Below are positions 1 through 5,437 of a DNA stretch of 5,437 bases, one piece after another. Position 1 is the stretch's first letter; each line of letters starts with the position of its first letter. The notes under the pieces are model-generated. The model was not told the DNA's origin, did not search any database, and saw nothing but the letters and a program-made list of their open reading frames with translations. Origin of the DNA: WLMZ01 sp039920665 (lineage in GTDB: Bacteria; Actinomycetota; Acidimicrobiia; Acidimicrobiales; Ilumatobacteraceae); the NCBI GenBank assembly GCA_039920665.1, contig JBDSDH010000098.1, forward strand, positions 1 to 5,437, given 5' to 3'. A program made the translations under genes and the position numbers.

Positions 1-406
1 CGGCGCCGATCACGAGCACGTGGCGCAGCAGCGGTGAGACGTGGCGGACCCCATCGACTCGTCCGACGAACTCGGGCGCAACGACCAGTGCGGTGAGGTC
101 GGCGTTGTCGAAGATGTAGGCCAGTTCGTCCTCGACATAGCGGTAGTTGATATTGACCCACACCGCCCGCAGCTTGAACACCGCCCACAGCGTCTCGACC
201 CATTCGGGGCAGTTCAGTGCGTAGATGCCGACGTGATCGCCAGGGCCGACGCCCTGCGCAGCGAGGTGATGGGCCAGTTGGTTGGCTCGACCGTCCATCT
301 CGGCGTAGGTGCGGCGGACGTCGCCGGCGATGATGTAGTCCCTGTCGGGCCAGGCGTCTACTGCCTGCTCGAACAGGTCGGCGAGATTCCAGGTTGTTGC
401 CCCCAT
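1..406 (-). CDS. Acyl-CoA synthetase (AMP-forming, FadD type), N-terminal part, cut by window edge
   Basis: This is the first 135 codons of an adenylate-forming acyl-CoA ligase, which activates a carboxylic acid with ATP to an acyl-AMP and then to an acyl-CoA. The reverse strand reads MGATTWNLADLFEQAVDAWP, then the family's N-terminal features: TYAEMDGRANQLAHHL (residues 33-48), GVGPGDHVGIYALNCPEW (52-69) and VNINYRYVEDELAYIFDNAD (84-103). From memory the VN(I/V)N(Y/F)RYVE stretch resembles mycobacterial FadD19/FadD17 ligases of sterol side-chain breakdown, so a branched or sterol-derived substrate is possible but not shown. The ATP-binding P-loop, the later core motifs and the C-terminal lid lie outside the window. 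ATG at 406 is chosen as the start; in-frame GTG codons at 412 and 424 are alternatives, the latter with a weak GAGG about 8 nt upstream. The gene diverges from the dehydrogenase at 471. Confidence 0.88.
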   Translation of the reverse strand, partial: MGATTWNLADLFEQAVDAWPDRDYIIAGDVRRTYAEMDGRANQLAHHLAAQGVGPGDHVGIYALNCPEWVETLWAVFKLRAVWVNINYRYVEDELAYIFDNADLTALVVAPEFVGRVDGVRHVSPLLRHVLVIGA

Positions 407-414
407 GGCCACAG

Positions 415-443
415 TTGACCACACTTCTGACGCCTCGTCAGAT
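415..443 (+). promoter_or_regulatory. Weak candidate promoter for the 17-beta-HSD4-like dehydrogenase
   Basis: A TTGACC hexamer at 415-420 (five of six matches to the TTGACA consensus) is followed after 17 bp by TCAGAT at 438-443, which is a poor -10 (three of six). Transcription would start near 450 and leave a very short leader before GTG 465 or ATG 471. Promoter prediction in GC-rich actinobacteria is unreliable and the -10 is weak, so this is tentative. Its spacer and -10 coincide with the palindrome at 426-442. Confidence 0.22.
426..442. promoter_or_regulatory. Perfect 17-bp palindrome, candidate operator between divergent genes
   Basis: The sequence TCTGACGCCTCGTCAGA has two perfectly complementary 7-bp arms (426-432 and 436-442) around a 3-bp centre. 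It lies in the 64-bp space between the start codons of the acyl-CoA synthetase (406, minus) and the dehydrogenase (471, plus). A short, odd-length palindrome in a divergent promoter is the usual form of a TetR- or GntR-type repressor site, and such repressors commonly control FadD/SDR catabolic genes. It does not match the KstR (TnnAACnnGTTnnA) or KstR2 motifs known from sterol regulons. A 3-nt loop and no following T-run make a terminator unlikely. The binding protein is unknown and not encoded in the window. Confidence 0.5.
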
Positions 444-470
444 GCGGAGCAATCGTGACACGCTGTGGCG

Positions 471-1418
471 ATGTCATCCTCGAACGACGTCACCCACAGC
501 CGGCCGGATCTGCGCTTCGACGGGCAGGTCGCCGTCGTCACCGGTGCTGGTCGCAATCTCGGACGCGCGTACGCGCTGCTGCTCGCCGAACGTGGGGCGA
601 AGGTGGTGGTCAACGACCTCGGAGTCGGAATCAGCGATACCGACGGTGTGGCCGAGGCGCCCCCAGCCAACCCCGCAGAAGACGTCGTCGCCGAAATTCG
701 TGCGGCTGGCGGCGAGGCCGTGGTCGACACGAGTTCGATCACCGATGTCGACGGCCCAGTGGTTTCCACTGCGCTCGAGTCCTTCGGCCGGATCGACATC
801 GTGATCAACAACGCAGGCGTGGTCCGCCAGGCGCCGGTCGCCGAGTACAGCGACGAGCGATGCCGGGCGATGACCGACACTCATCTTCTCGGCACGATGA
901 ATGTCACCCGTGCAGCATGGCCGCACATGGCGGCGCAGGGCAGCGGTCGGATCGTCAATCTGTCGAGCGGCTCGGGATTGATGGGCATCGCCAATATGAC
1001 GATGTACGGCGCGGTCAAACTCGGTGTCGTCGGGTTGACTCGCGGTCTCGCGGTCGAGGGCCGATCTCTCGGCATCGGCGTGAACGTCGTTGCCCCGCAA
1101 GCGAGCGTGCGCGGCAGCGACTTCGGCCGCATTCCGTGGACCCCGGCGCTCGCCGAGTGGCTGTCGCCGGAACAGATCAGCGGGCTCGTGGCCTACCTGT
1201 GCCATCCGTCGTGCACGACGACTGGCGAGTTGTTCAACGTCGGCGGCGGACTCATCTCTCGCGTCGTGCTCGCCGCGTCAGACGGTGTGGTCGAGCGCCC
1301 GATGACCCCCGAGGCGGTTGCCGCGAATTGGGATGCGATCATGTCGCAACCGGTGGTCGAAGTGCGCGCCGGCCGCCCGTTCGGCACCAAGATGATGCAG
1401 GGCTACGCGCCCGGCTGA
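471..1418 (+). CDS. Short-chain dehydrogenase of the 17-beta-HSD4 / MFE-2 type (hydroxyacyl-CoA dehydrogenase-like)
   Basis: The 315-residue protein is a classical-fold SDR with NAD(H) as the likely cofactor. Visible motifs are the nucleotide loop TGAGRNLGR (24-32), VVVNDLG (45-51) with Asp49 suggesting NAD preference, NNAG (113-116), and the catalytic Ser166, Tyr179 and Lys183 (YGAVK). Stretches such as GRAYALLLAERGAKVVVNDLG (31-51), FGRIDIVINNAG, the LCHPSC segment (243-248) and PMTPEAVAANW (277-287) closely recall the dehydrogenase domain of human HSD17B4 and the stand-alone actinobacterial Hsd4A type, which oxidise (3R)-hydroxyacyl-CoAs, including sterol side-chain intermediates. Here the domain stands alone, without the hydratase or SCP2 parts. 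Its 3' end overlaps surE by 16 bp. An in-frame stop at 456-458 limits the start to GTG 465 or ATG 471; GGAG at 446-449 is far from both, so ATG is a choice by codon only. Exact substrate is inferred. Confidence 0.88.
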   Translation: MSSSNDVTHSRPDLRFDGQVAVVTGAGRNLGRAYALLLAERGAKVVVNDLGVGISDTDGVAEAPPANPAEDVVAEIRAAGGEAVVDTSSITDVDGPVVSTALESFGRIDIVINNAGVVRQAPVAEYSDERCRAMTDTHLLGTMNVTRAAWPHMAAQGSGRIVNLSSGSGLMGIANMTMYGAVKLGVVGLTRGLAVEGRSLGIGVNVVAPQASVRGSDFGRIPWTPALAEWLSPEQISGLVAYLCHPSCTTTGELFNVGGGLISRVVLAASDGVVERPMTPEAVAANWDAIMSQPVVEVRAGRPFGTKMMQGYAPG

Positions 1419-2431
1419 ACCCCGGTGTAATCGACCCCCGCCAGCGTCGCAGGATCCAACGCCGTGAGCACGCTCTGGCCGTTGTTGAAGGCGTCGACGT
1501 CATCAACCGGATCTGTTGCGGAACCTGTGCACGGAGACGGTGCCAGTGGCGCACGCTCTCCGAAATCGGCAGCGGGCGGAGCGACGAACAACTGCGAGAT
1601 TTCTGGGTCGAGGACGACGCCGACCGGGCACGTCGGCACGTTGATGCTGACGAGCGGCATCCCCTGCCCAGCCCGATACGAATCGAGTGTGGCGTCGAGA
1701 TACTCGGTCAAGGCCCGGATCGACGCCGGATAATCGAGTTCGGGCTGGCCCTCGTGGGCCAAACCTTGACTGATCGCGATTCCTGGGATGCCGTTGCGGG
1801 CAGCCGTTGCGGCGGCTCCGATGGTGCCCGAGATCGGGATGAACACGGCACTGTAGTTCTGACCCAGGTTCGAGCCGGACACGACCAGATCGGGACGCGT
1901 CGCCACGCCGCCACCCAGGGCCCAGAGCACCGAGTCGGCAGGAGACCCGTCGACGGCCTTGGCGGGGTAGCCGCTGGCCGTGGTGACATCGGTGATGGCC
2001 GTGGCTCCGCCGGGAGTGGTCCTGTCGCCGGCGCCGCTCTGGTTGGCGAGTGGTGCCACGACCGTGACGTCGACATCGGGAAGTGTCCGCAGGTACTCGA
2101 CGACTGCATCGATCCCCGCGGCAGCGTACCCGTCGTCGTTGGTGACGAGAATGTGCAGCGGCTCGATCGGAGGTGTCGTCGTGGTCGCAGCGGCGGTTGT
2201 CGTCGGGGCGGCGGTTGTGGCCGGGGCGGTCGTGGCAGGGGAATCGGTCGGCGCCGGCTCAGCGGTCGTTGCCGGAGCTGACGTCTCGATCGGCGTCGCT
2301 ACGGTCGTTGCAGCGCTCTCGGCGGCGGTGGTTGCGTCCTGTGCCGATGACTCCTTCGCAGGATCACTGCTGCACGAACCGAGTGCGACCATCAAAGAAC
2401 AAACGAATACCAGTGATCCCCGTCGACTCAT
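1403..2431 (-). CDS. surE: SurE-like 5'/3'-nucleotidase (acid phosphatase), exported as a lipoprotein
   Basis: The 342-residue protein starts with a lipoprotein signal: MSRRG, a hydrophobic stretch (6-18) and the lipobox LGSC with Cys20. Residues 21-90 are a Thr/Ala/Pro-rich linker, followed by the SurE domain: HILVTNDDG (93-101), NQSG (130-133), VSGSNLGQN (184-192) and SGTIGAAATAARNGIPGIAIS (201-221). The metal ligands of the family are all present as Asp99, Asp100, Ser132 and Asn188, so the enzyme should be an active divalent-metal phosphatase of nucleoside monophosphates. The C-terminal region with DDVDAFNNGQSVLTALDP keeps the family pattern. SurE enzymes are usually about 250 residues and lack the lipoprotein signal and linker, so this one acts outside the membrane, perhaps in phosphate or nucleotide salvage. 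The reading frame is open further upstream to 2575, but that would run into sufU and bury the signal peptide, so ATG 2431 is the start. No Shine-Dalgarno is near it. Confidence 0.87.
   Translation of the reverse strand: MSRRGSLVFVCSLMVALGSCSSDPAKESSAQDATTAAESAATTVATPIETSAPATTAEPAPTDSPATTAPATTAAPTTTAAATTTTPPIEPLHILVTNDDGYAAAGIDAVVEYLRTLPDVDVTVVAPLANQSGAGDRTTPGGATAITDVTTASGYPAKAVDGSPADSVLWALGGGVATRPDLVVSGSNLGQNYSAVFIPISGTIGAAATAARNGIPGIAISQGLAHEGQPELDYPASIRALTEYLDATLDSYRAGQGMPLVSINVPTCPVGVVLDPEISQLFVAPPAADFGERAPLAPSPCTGSATDPVDDVDAFNNGQSVLTALDPATLAGVDYTGVQPGA
2168..2341 (-). repeat. Low-complexity Thr/Ala/Pro linker-coding stretch with imperfect tandem units
   Basis: This stretch encodes the linker of the SurE-like lipoprotein and is dominated by Ala, Thr and Pro codons. 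On the plus strand two adjacent 18-bp units, 2193-2210 and 2211-2228, agree at 16 of 18 positions, and a related shorter unit begins at 2226 (GCGGTCGTGGCAGGG). The pattern suggests growth by slippage of codon repeats, as is common in linkers of surface proteins. Units are read in frame, so length change would be tolerated. Confidence 0.6.
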
Positions 2432-2439
2432 GACGTCGA

Positions 2440-2467
2440 GTTCTAGCAGCCTCGGGCGGGCTGTCGA
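2440..2467 (-). promoter_or_regulatory. Candidate promoter of surE, placed for a leaderless transcript
   Basis: On the minus strand TCGACA (2462-2467, five of six matches to the -35 consensus) is followed after 16 bp by TAGAAC (2440-2445, four of six to the -10 consensus). Only 8 nt separate the -10 from the ATG at 2431, so transcription would begin at or next to the start codon. That fits the missing Shine-Dalgarno and the frequent leaderless mRNAs of actinobacteria. The gene may also be reached by read-through from sufU, 55 bp upstream. Tentative, by inspection only. Confidence 0.35.
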
Positions 2468-2486
2468 TGTACCAGAGCGTGCAGCG

Positions 2487-2948
2487 TCAGGCGACGGGAA
2501 GTTCGGAAAGCGCCTGGAGCAGGGTGTTCCAGCCGAGTGTCGCGCACTTGATCCGCACCGGGAACTTGACGACACCCTGGAGCGCCTCGAGATCGCCGAG
2601 CTTGACCTCCGCTGCGGCAGCCTCGATCTCCGGATCGGCCTCGACCTCGTCGACGCTCATCATCCCCTTGAACCGGTGGACCAGTGCCCGCACTTCGATG
2701 ATGCTCTTGCCCTTGACCGCCTGGCTCATCATGCTCGCCGACGACTGGCTGATGCTGCATCCCTGGCCGCCGACCTTGATGTCGTTGACGATGCCGTCGA
2801 CGACATCGATGTAGACCTGGATCTCGTCACCGCACAGCGGGTTGTGGCCCTCGGCGCGAACGGCCGGAGGAGCGAGTTCTCCGCGGTTGCGCGGCGTGCG
2901 GTAGTGATCGAGGATGATCTCGCGGTAGAGGTCTTCTAAGCCGGGCAT
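2487..2948 (-). CDS. sufU: SufU, zinc-dependent sulfur acceptor of the SUF Fe-S assembly system
   Basis: The 153-residue protein belongs to the IscU/SufU fold. It begins MPGLEDLYREIILDHYRTPR and carries NPLCGDEI (36-43), GGQGCSISQSSASMM (60-74) and FPVRIKCATLGW (129-140). Cys39, Asp41, Cys64 and Cys135 match the zinc ligand and sulfur-accepting set of Bacillus SufU. The long spacer between Cys64 and Cys135 and the absence of an LPPVK chaperone motif favour SufU over IscU. In this family the protein takes persulfide sulfur from SufS by a zinc-ligand swap and hands it on towards the SufBCD scaffold. It follows sufS by 32 bp. An AAAGG Shine-Dalgarno at 2955-2959, 6 nt before ATG 2948, confirms the start. 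Nothing looks broken. Confidence 0.95.
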   Translation of the reverse strand: MPGLEDLYREIILDHYRTPRNRGELAPPAVRAEGHNPLCGDEIQVYIDVVDGIVNDIKVGGQGCSISQSSASMMSQAVKGKSIIEVRALVHRFKGMMSVDEVEADPEIEAAAAEVKLGDLEALQGVVKFPVRIKCATLGWNTLLQALSELPVA

Positions 2949-2980
2949 TGTGAACCTTTCAAGCGCCGAGAGAGCAGCGA

Positions 2981-4213
2981 TCAGAAACCGAAGATATCGC
3001 TTGCGCCTTCGAGCGCATCAGCGAGCGCATCGGCGTCGGACTCGTCGTTGTAGATGTAGAAGCTGGCGCGTGCTGTCGCGGCGCAATCGAGCAAGCGCAT
3101 CAACGGCTTGGCGCAGTGGTGGCCGGCGCGGACGCACACGTTGCGCTGATCGAGCACCTGGCTGAGGTCGTGCGGGTGGATGCCACGGAACGCAAAGCTC
3201 AATGTCGCGCCACGGACTTCGACGTTGGTCGGACCGTGGATCGTGATGTCGTCGCCGTAGCGCTCTGTCAGTCCAGAAATCGCGTAATCGGCCATCGCCA
3301 TCTCGTGGTTGCGGACGTTGGCCATGCCGAGGTTACTGAGGTAGTCGACGGCTGCGCCCATCCCGATCACTTCGATGATCGGTGGTGTGCCGGCCTCGAA
3401 CTTGGCGGGCACCGGAGCGGTTGTGAATCCGTCGAGTCGGACGTCGGCGATCATGTTGCCGCCACCGAGGAACGGGGGCATCGCATCGAGCAGTTCGGCC
3501 TTGCCCCAGAGGGCGCCGATCCCGCTCGGTCCGCACATCTTGTGGCTACTGAACGCCATGAAGTCGGCGCCCCAAGCCTGTACATCGGTGACGTTGTGGG
3601 GCACGTATTGGCACCCGTCGACGATGGCAATCGCTCCGGCTGCATGAGCCGCGTCGCACAACAACGTGACCGGAGTGAGGGTGCCGAGCACGTTGCTCAT
3701 CGCCGTGAAGCTGAACACCTTGGCGCCGTCGAGCAGGCTGGAGAGATCGGTGAGATCGAGTTGACCGTCGTGGGTGAGCGGCACCCAGCGCAGCACGATG
3801 CCCCGCTCGGCTGCCAGCATGTGCCACGGCACGATGTTGGCGTGATGCTCCATGTGGGTGAGCACCACCACATCACCCTCGGCCAGGTTGGCCCGACCCC
3901 ACGACTGAGCGACGAGATTCAGGGCCTCGGTCGCGTTCTTGGTGAACACGATCTCGTCGGGATGGCTCGCGTTGACGAAGGTCGCGATCTTGCGGCGGGA
4001 GCCTTCGAACAGATCCGTGGCCTCGGCTGCCAATTTGTAGGCACTGCGGTTGATCGGCCCGTAGGAGTTCTCGGTGAACTGGGTCATTGCATCGATGACC
4101 TGGCGTGGCTTCTGCGACGTATTGGCCGAATCGAGATAGACGATCGGCATGTCGTCGATCGACCGGTCGAAGATCGGGAAATCCTTGCGGACGAGAGCGG
4201 AGTCGATGCTCAT
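2981..4213 (-). CDS. sufS: SufS, group II cysteine desulfurase
   Basis: The 410-residue PLP enzyme, full length for the family, converts cysteine to alanine and loads the released sulfur as a persulfide for Fe-S cluster assembly in the cytosol. Recognisable parts are VYLDSANTSQKP (25-36), TKNATEALNLVA (91-102), the cofactor-stacking region MEHHANIVPW (121-130, His124), VDGCQYVPH (198-206, with Asp199 and Gln202), the PLP lysine Lys225 in SSHKMCGPSGIG, and the catalytic Cys367 in RAGHHCAKPLM (362-372). The short loop before Cys367 and the RAGHHCA form are those of SufS/Csd rather than IscS/NifS. The start ATG at 4213 overlaps the sufC stop as ATGA (4210-4213), so translation is likely coupled to sufC, and no independent Shine-Dalgarno is obvious. 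sufU follows by 32 bp, which matches the known SufS-SufU partnership of Gram-positive bacteria. Confidence 0.96.
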   Translation of the reverse strand: MSIDSALVRKDFPIFDRSIDDMPIVYLDSANTSQKPRQVIDAMTQFTENSYGPINRSAYKLAAEATDLFEGSRRKIATFVNASHPDEIVFTKNATEALNLVAQSWGRANLAEGDVVVLTHMEHHANIVPWHMLAAERGIVLRWVPLTHDGQLDLTDLSSLLDGAKVFSFTAMSNVLGTLTPVTLLCDAAHAAGAIAIVDGCQYVPHNVTDVQAWGADFMAFSSHKMCGPSGIGALWGKAELLDAMPPFLGGGNMIADVRLDGFTTAPVPAKFEAGTPPIIEVIGMGAAVDYLSNLGMANVRNHEMAMADYAISGLTERYGDDITIHGPTNVEVRGATLSFAFRGIHPHDLSQVLDQRNVCVRAGHHCAKPLMRLLDCAATARASFYIYNDESDADALADALEGASDIFGF

Positions 4214-4956
4214 CGGAACGATTCGTACCCGTCGGCCTCGAGCTTCTCGGCCAGTTCCATGCCTCCGGAGGCGACGATCCGGCCATCGATCAGGATGTGG
4301 ACCTTGTCGGGCTGGAGCTCGTTGAGCAGCCGCTGGTAGTGGGTGATGAGCACGATGCCGAGCGTCGGCCGATCAACCTTGACCTCGCGGATGCCTTTGG
4401 CGACGATCCGCAGCGCATCGATGTCGAGCCCGGAATCGGTCTCGTCGAGGATGGCCAGATCAGGTTCGAGGATCGCCATCTGCATGATCTCGTTGCGCTT
4501 CTTCTCGCCGCCGCTGAACCCCTCGTTGAGATAGCGGTCGACGAAGCTGCTGTCCATCCCCAGCCGTTTCATCCAGTCCATCGTGGCCAGCCGCAGTTCG
4601 AGTACCGACAGGTCGATGCCTTTGCGGGCGCTGAGCGCCTGGCGCAGAAACTGGATCACCGAGACACCGGGGATCTCTTGCGGATACTGGAACCCGAGGA
4701 ACATGCCAGCTTTGGCCCGGACATCGGTGGGCCAATCGGTGACGTCGTCGCCGTGGAACAGGATCCTGCCCTCGGTGACTTCGTACTCCGGCGACGCCAA
4801 CAGCGTGCTCGCCAGCGTGCTCTTGCCGCTGCCGTTGGGGCCCATGATTGCATGCACCTCGCCCTCGGCGACCGACAACGACAGACCCTTCAGGATCTGG
4901 GTGTCGCCTTCGACCGGCTTGGCGTGGAGGTTCTCGATGCGAAATAGTTCGCTCAC
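4210..4956 (-). CDS. sufC: SufC, ATPase of the SufBCD Fe-S scaffold complex
   Basis: The 248-residue protein is a soluble ABC-type ATPase that binds SufB and SufD and drives the conformational change for cluster assembly. It shows Walker A GPNGSGKST (39-47), the Q-loop Gln90 in GFQYPQEIPGV, the SufC-type signature FSGGEKKRNE (147-156), Walker B LAILDETDSGLD (167-178) with Glu172, and the switch His206 in ITHYQRLL. The ending GYESFR and the size of 248 residues match SufC well. The start is taken as GTG 4956 because this gives MSELFRIENL, the expected N-terminus; the frame stays open to 5061 but would overlap the desaturase gene and add 35 unrelated residues. A weak AGAG lies 8 nt before the GTG. 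It overlaps sufS by 4 bp. sufB and sufD are not immediately upstream, which is unusual. Confidence 0.96.
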   Translation of the reverse strand: MSELFRIENLHAKPVEGDTQILKGLSLSVAEGEVHAIMGPNGSGKSTLASTLLASPEYEVTEGRILFHGDDVTDWPTDVRAKAGMFLGFQYPQEIPGVSVIQFLRQALSARKGIDLSVLELRLATMDWMKRLGMDSSFVDRYLNEGFSGGEKKRNEIMQMAILEPDLAILDETDSGLDIDALRIVAKGIREVKVDRPTLGIVLITHYQRLLNELQPDKVHILIDGRIVASGGMELAEKLEADGYESFR

Positions 4957-4986
4957 CTGGCCAACTCTACCGCTGCCCCTCCGAGG

Positions 4987-5016
4987 ATTATCACTACGCC
5001 CATAGGAGAAATTCAG
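4987..5016 (-). promoter_or_regulatory. Candidate promoter of the sufC-sufS-sufU operon
   Basis: The 56 bp between the desaturase stop and sufC contain GATAAT (4987-4992, five of six matches to the -10 consensus), an AT-rich island in GC-rich surroundings. An 18-bp spacer separates it from a weak -35, CTGAAT (5011-5016), which overlaps the end of the desaturase gene. Transcription would begin near 4980, about 24 nt before GTG 4956. A purine-rich GGAGGGG at 4976-4982 is too far from the GTG to be its ribosome-binding site. No iron-box or clear SufR/IscR palindrome was seen. Confidence 0.35.
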
Positions 5017-5437
5017 CGCTGGAGGGCACTCCACAGAGAGCGGTAGCTGGGGTACTCGCACGAGTCGTCGACATAGCCGGACTCGCGCAGCGCGTCGTGG
5101 AACTTGGGCAGGTTGCGGAATGGGATGCCCGAGTCGACGTGGTGGGCGAGGTGCCAGCCGATGTTGTACGGCACCAGTAGGAACCGAGCGCCAATGTGCT
5201 GGCGGACCGAGTGGGTGGTGATCCGGCGATCCTTGGAGGCCATCATCCCACCATGTTCAGCGATGCTGCGCAGGCGGTTGATGACCCGCCACACCGTCAG
5301 ATACGGCAGCAGCCAGAACAGCGGATAGACGTACCAGACACCACCCATGATGCAAGCGGCGAGCATCAGGAGTTGGACCACCCAGATCTTGTACTGCACC
5401 CGACGGGCGGCGATGTCAGGATTGCGCAGGCCGCGCA
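5013..5437 (-). CDS. Membrane fatty-acid desaturase, C-terminal part, cut by window edge
   Basis: The last 140 codons of an integral-membrane di-iron desaturase, which introduces a double bond into an acyl chain or related lipid. The visible part opens RGLRNPDIAARRVQYK, passes through hydrophobic membrane segments (roughly visible residues 17-50), then shows EHGGM (60-64) and the C-terminal histidine box HLAHH (95-99, of the HxxHH type) in NIGWHLAHHVDSGIPFRNLP, and ends FHDALRESGYVDDSCEYPSYRSLWSALQR. These elements fit the PF00487 family. The upstream histidine boxes are beyond the right edge, so the gene's start and full activity cannot be judged; the GTG at 5399 is internal, since the frame stays open to the edge. 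Substrate and position specificity are unknown; a carotenoid-type hydroxylase or ketolase of the same fold is less likely. It is 56 bp upstream of sufC on the same strand. Confidence 0.83.
   Translation of the reverse strand, partial: RGLRNPDIAARRVQYKIWVVQLLMLAACIMGGVWYVYPLFWLLPYLTVWRVINRLRSIAEHGGMMASKDRRITTHSVRQHIGARFLLVPYNIGWHLAHHVDSGIPFRNLPKFHDALRESGYVDDSCEYPSYRSLWSALQR

Noticed and set aside
41..418. A 125-codon plus-strand frame at the left edge
   Set aside because: The opposite strand encodes a clear acyl-CoA synthetase N-terminus without interruption, so this is its shadow.
406..421. Second inverted repeat TGGCCA-CAGT-TGACCA at the ligase start codon
   Set aside because: The 6-bp arms match at only five positions and it overlaps coding sequence; too weak to call an operator.
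455..2281. A 608-codon plus-strand open frame spanning the dehydrogenase and most of the surE locus
   Set aside because: It is extremely rich in Arg and Gly, has no recognisable domain and lies in another frame of the dehydrogenase and opposite surE; long empty frames are expected in GC-rich DNA.
2432..2575. N-terminal extension of surE into sufU
   Set aside because: It would place 48 non-hydrophobic residues before a good lipoprotein signal and overlap sufU; start 2431 is better.
1980..2939. A 319-codon plus-strand frame opposite surE and sufU
   Set aside because: Its Val/Ala-rich part is the complement of the Thr/Ala/Pro linker and the rest mirrors sufU; no motif of its own.
3116..4339. 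A 407-codon plus-strand frame opposite sufS
   Set aside because: It mirrors the codon periodicity of sufS, shows no domain, and sufS has every catalytic motif of its family.
4957..5061. N-terminal extension of sufC to the upstream start at 5061
   Set aside because: The extra 35 residues resemble nothing in SufC, overlap the desaturase gene and exceed the family length.

Overview
The window is visibly GC-rich and tightly packed, and almost all of it is coding. Codon usage, GTG starts, a SufC-SufS-SufU set with the SufU (not IscU) scaffold, a FadD-type ligase and a Thr/Ala/Pro-linked lipoprotein all point to an actinobacterium. A marine or soil Acidimicrobiia-like lineage is my guess; no rRNA or other marker is present to fix the taxon.

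Layout, left to right. (1) Positions 1-406, minus strand: N-terminal part of an acyl-CoA synthetase, running off the left edge. (2) Positions 407-470: a short divergent promoter region holding a perfect 17-bp palindrome. (3) Positions 471-1418, plus strand: a short-chain dehydrogenase of the 17-beta-HSD4 / multifunctional-enzyme-2 type. The ligase and the dehydrogenase look like a divergently transcribed acyl-CoA (possibly sterol or isoprenoid side-chain) catabolic pair. (4) Positions 1403-2431, minus strand: a SurE-like nucleotidase/phosphatase exported as a lipoprotein, whose 3' end overlaps the dehydrogenase tail to tail. (5) Positions 2487-4956, minus strand: sufC-sufS-sufU, an Fe-S cluster assembly operon read right to left, with a 4-bp ATGA coupling between sufC and sufS. 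(6) Positions 5013-5437, minus strand: C-terminal part of a membrane fatty-acid desaturase, running off the right edge.

How the genes work together. SufS takes sulfur from cysteine, SufU accepts and relays it, and SufC is the ATPase that drives the SufB/SufD scaffold. sufB and sufD are not in their usual place directly upstream of sufC; the desaturase is there instead, so they must be encoded elsewhere if the system is complete. All genes from the desaturase to surE lie on the minus strand with gaps of about 55 bp or less, so read-through is possible, but candidate promoters are visible before sufC and before surE. There is no gene-free stretch longer than 64 bp, and I saw no RNA gene, insertion sequence or CRISPR array. 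Nothing here amounts to a clearly new system; the most useful leads are the divergent operator, the lipoprotein SurE and the split suf locus.
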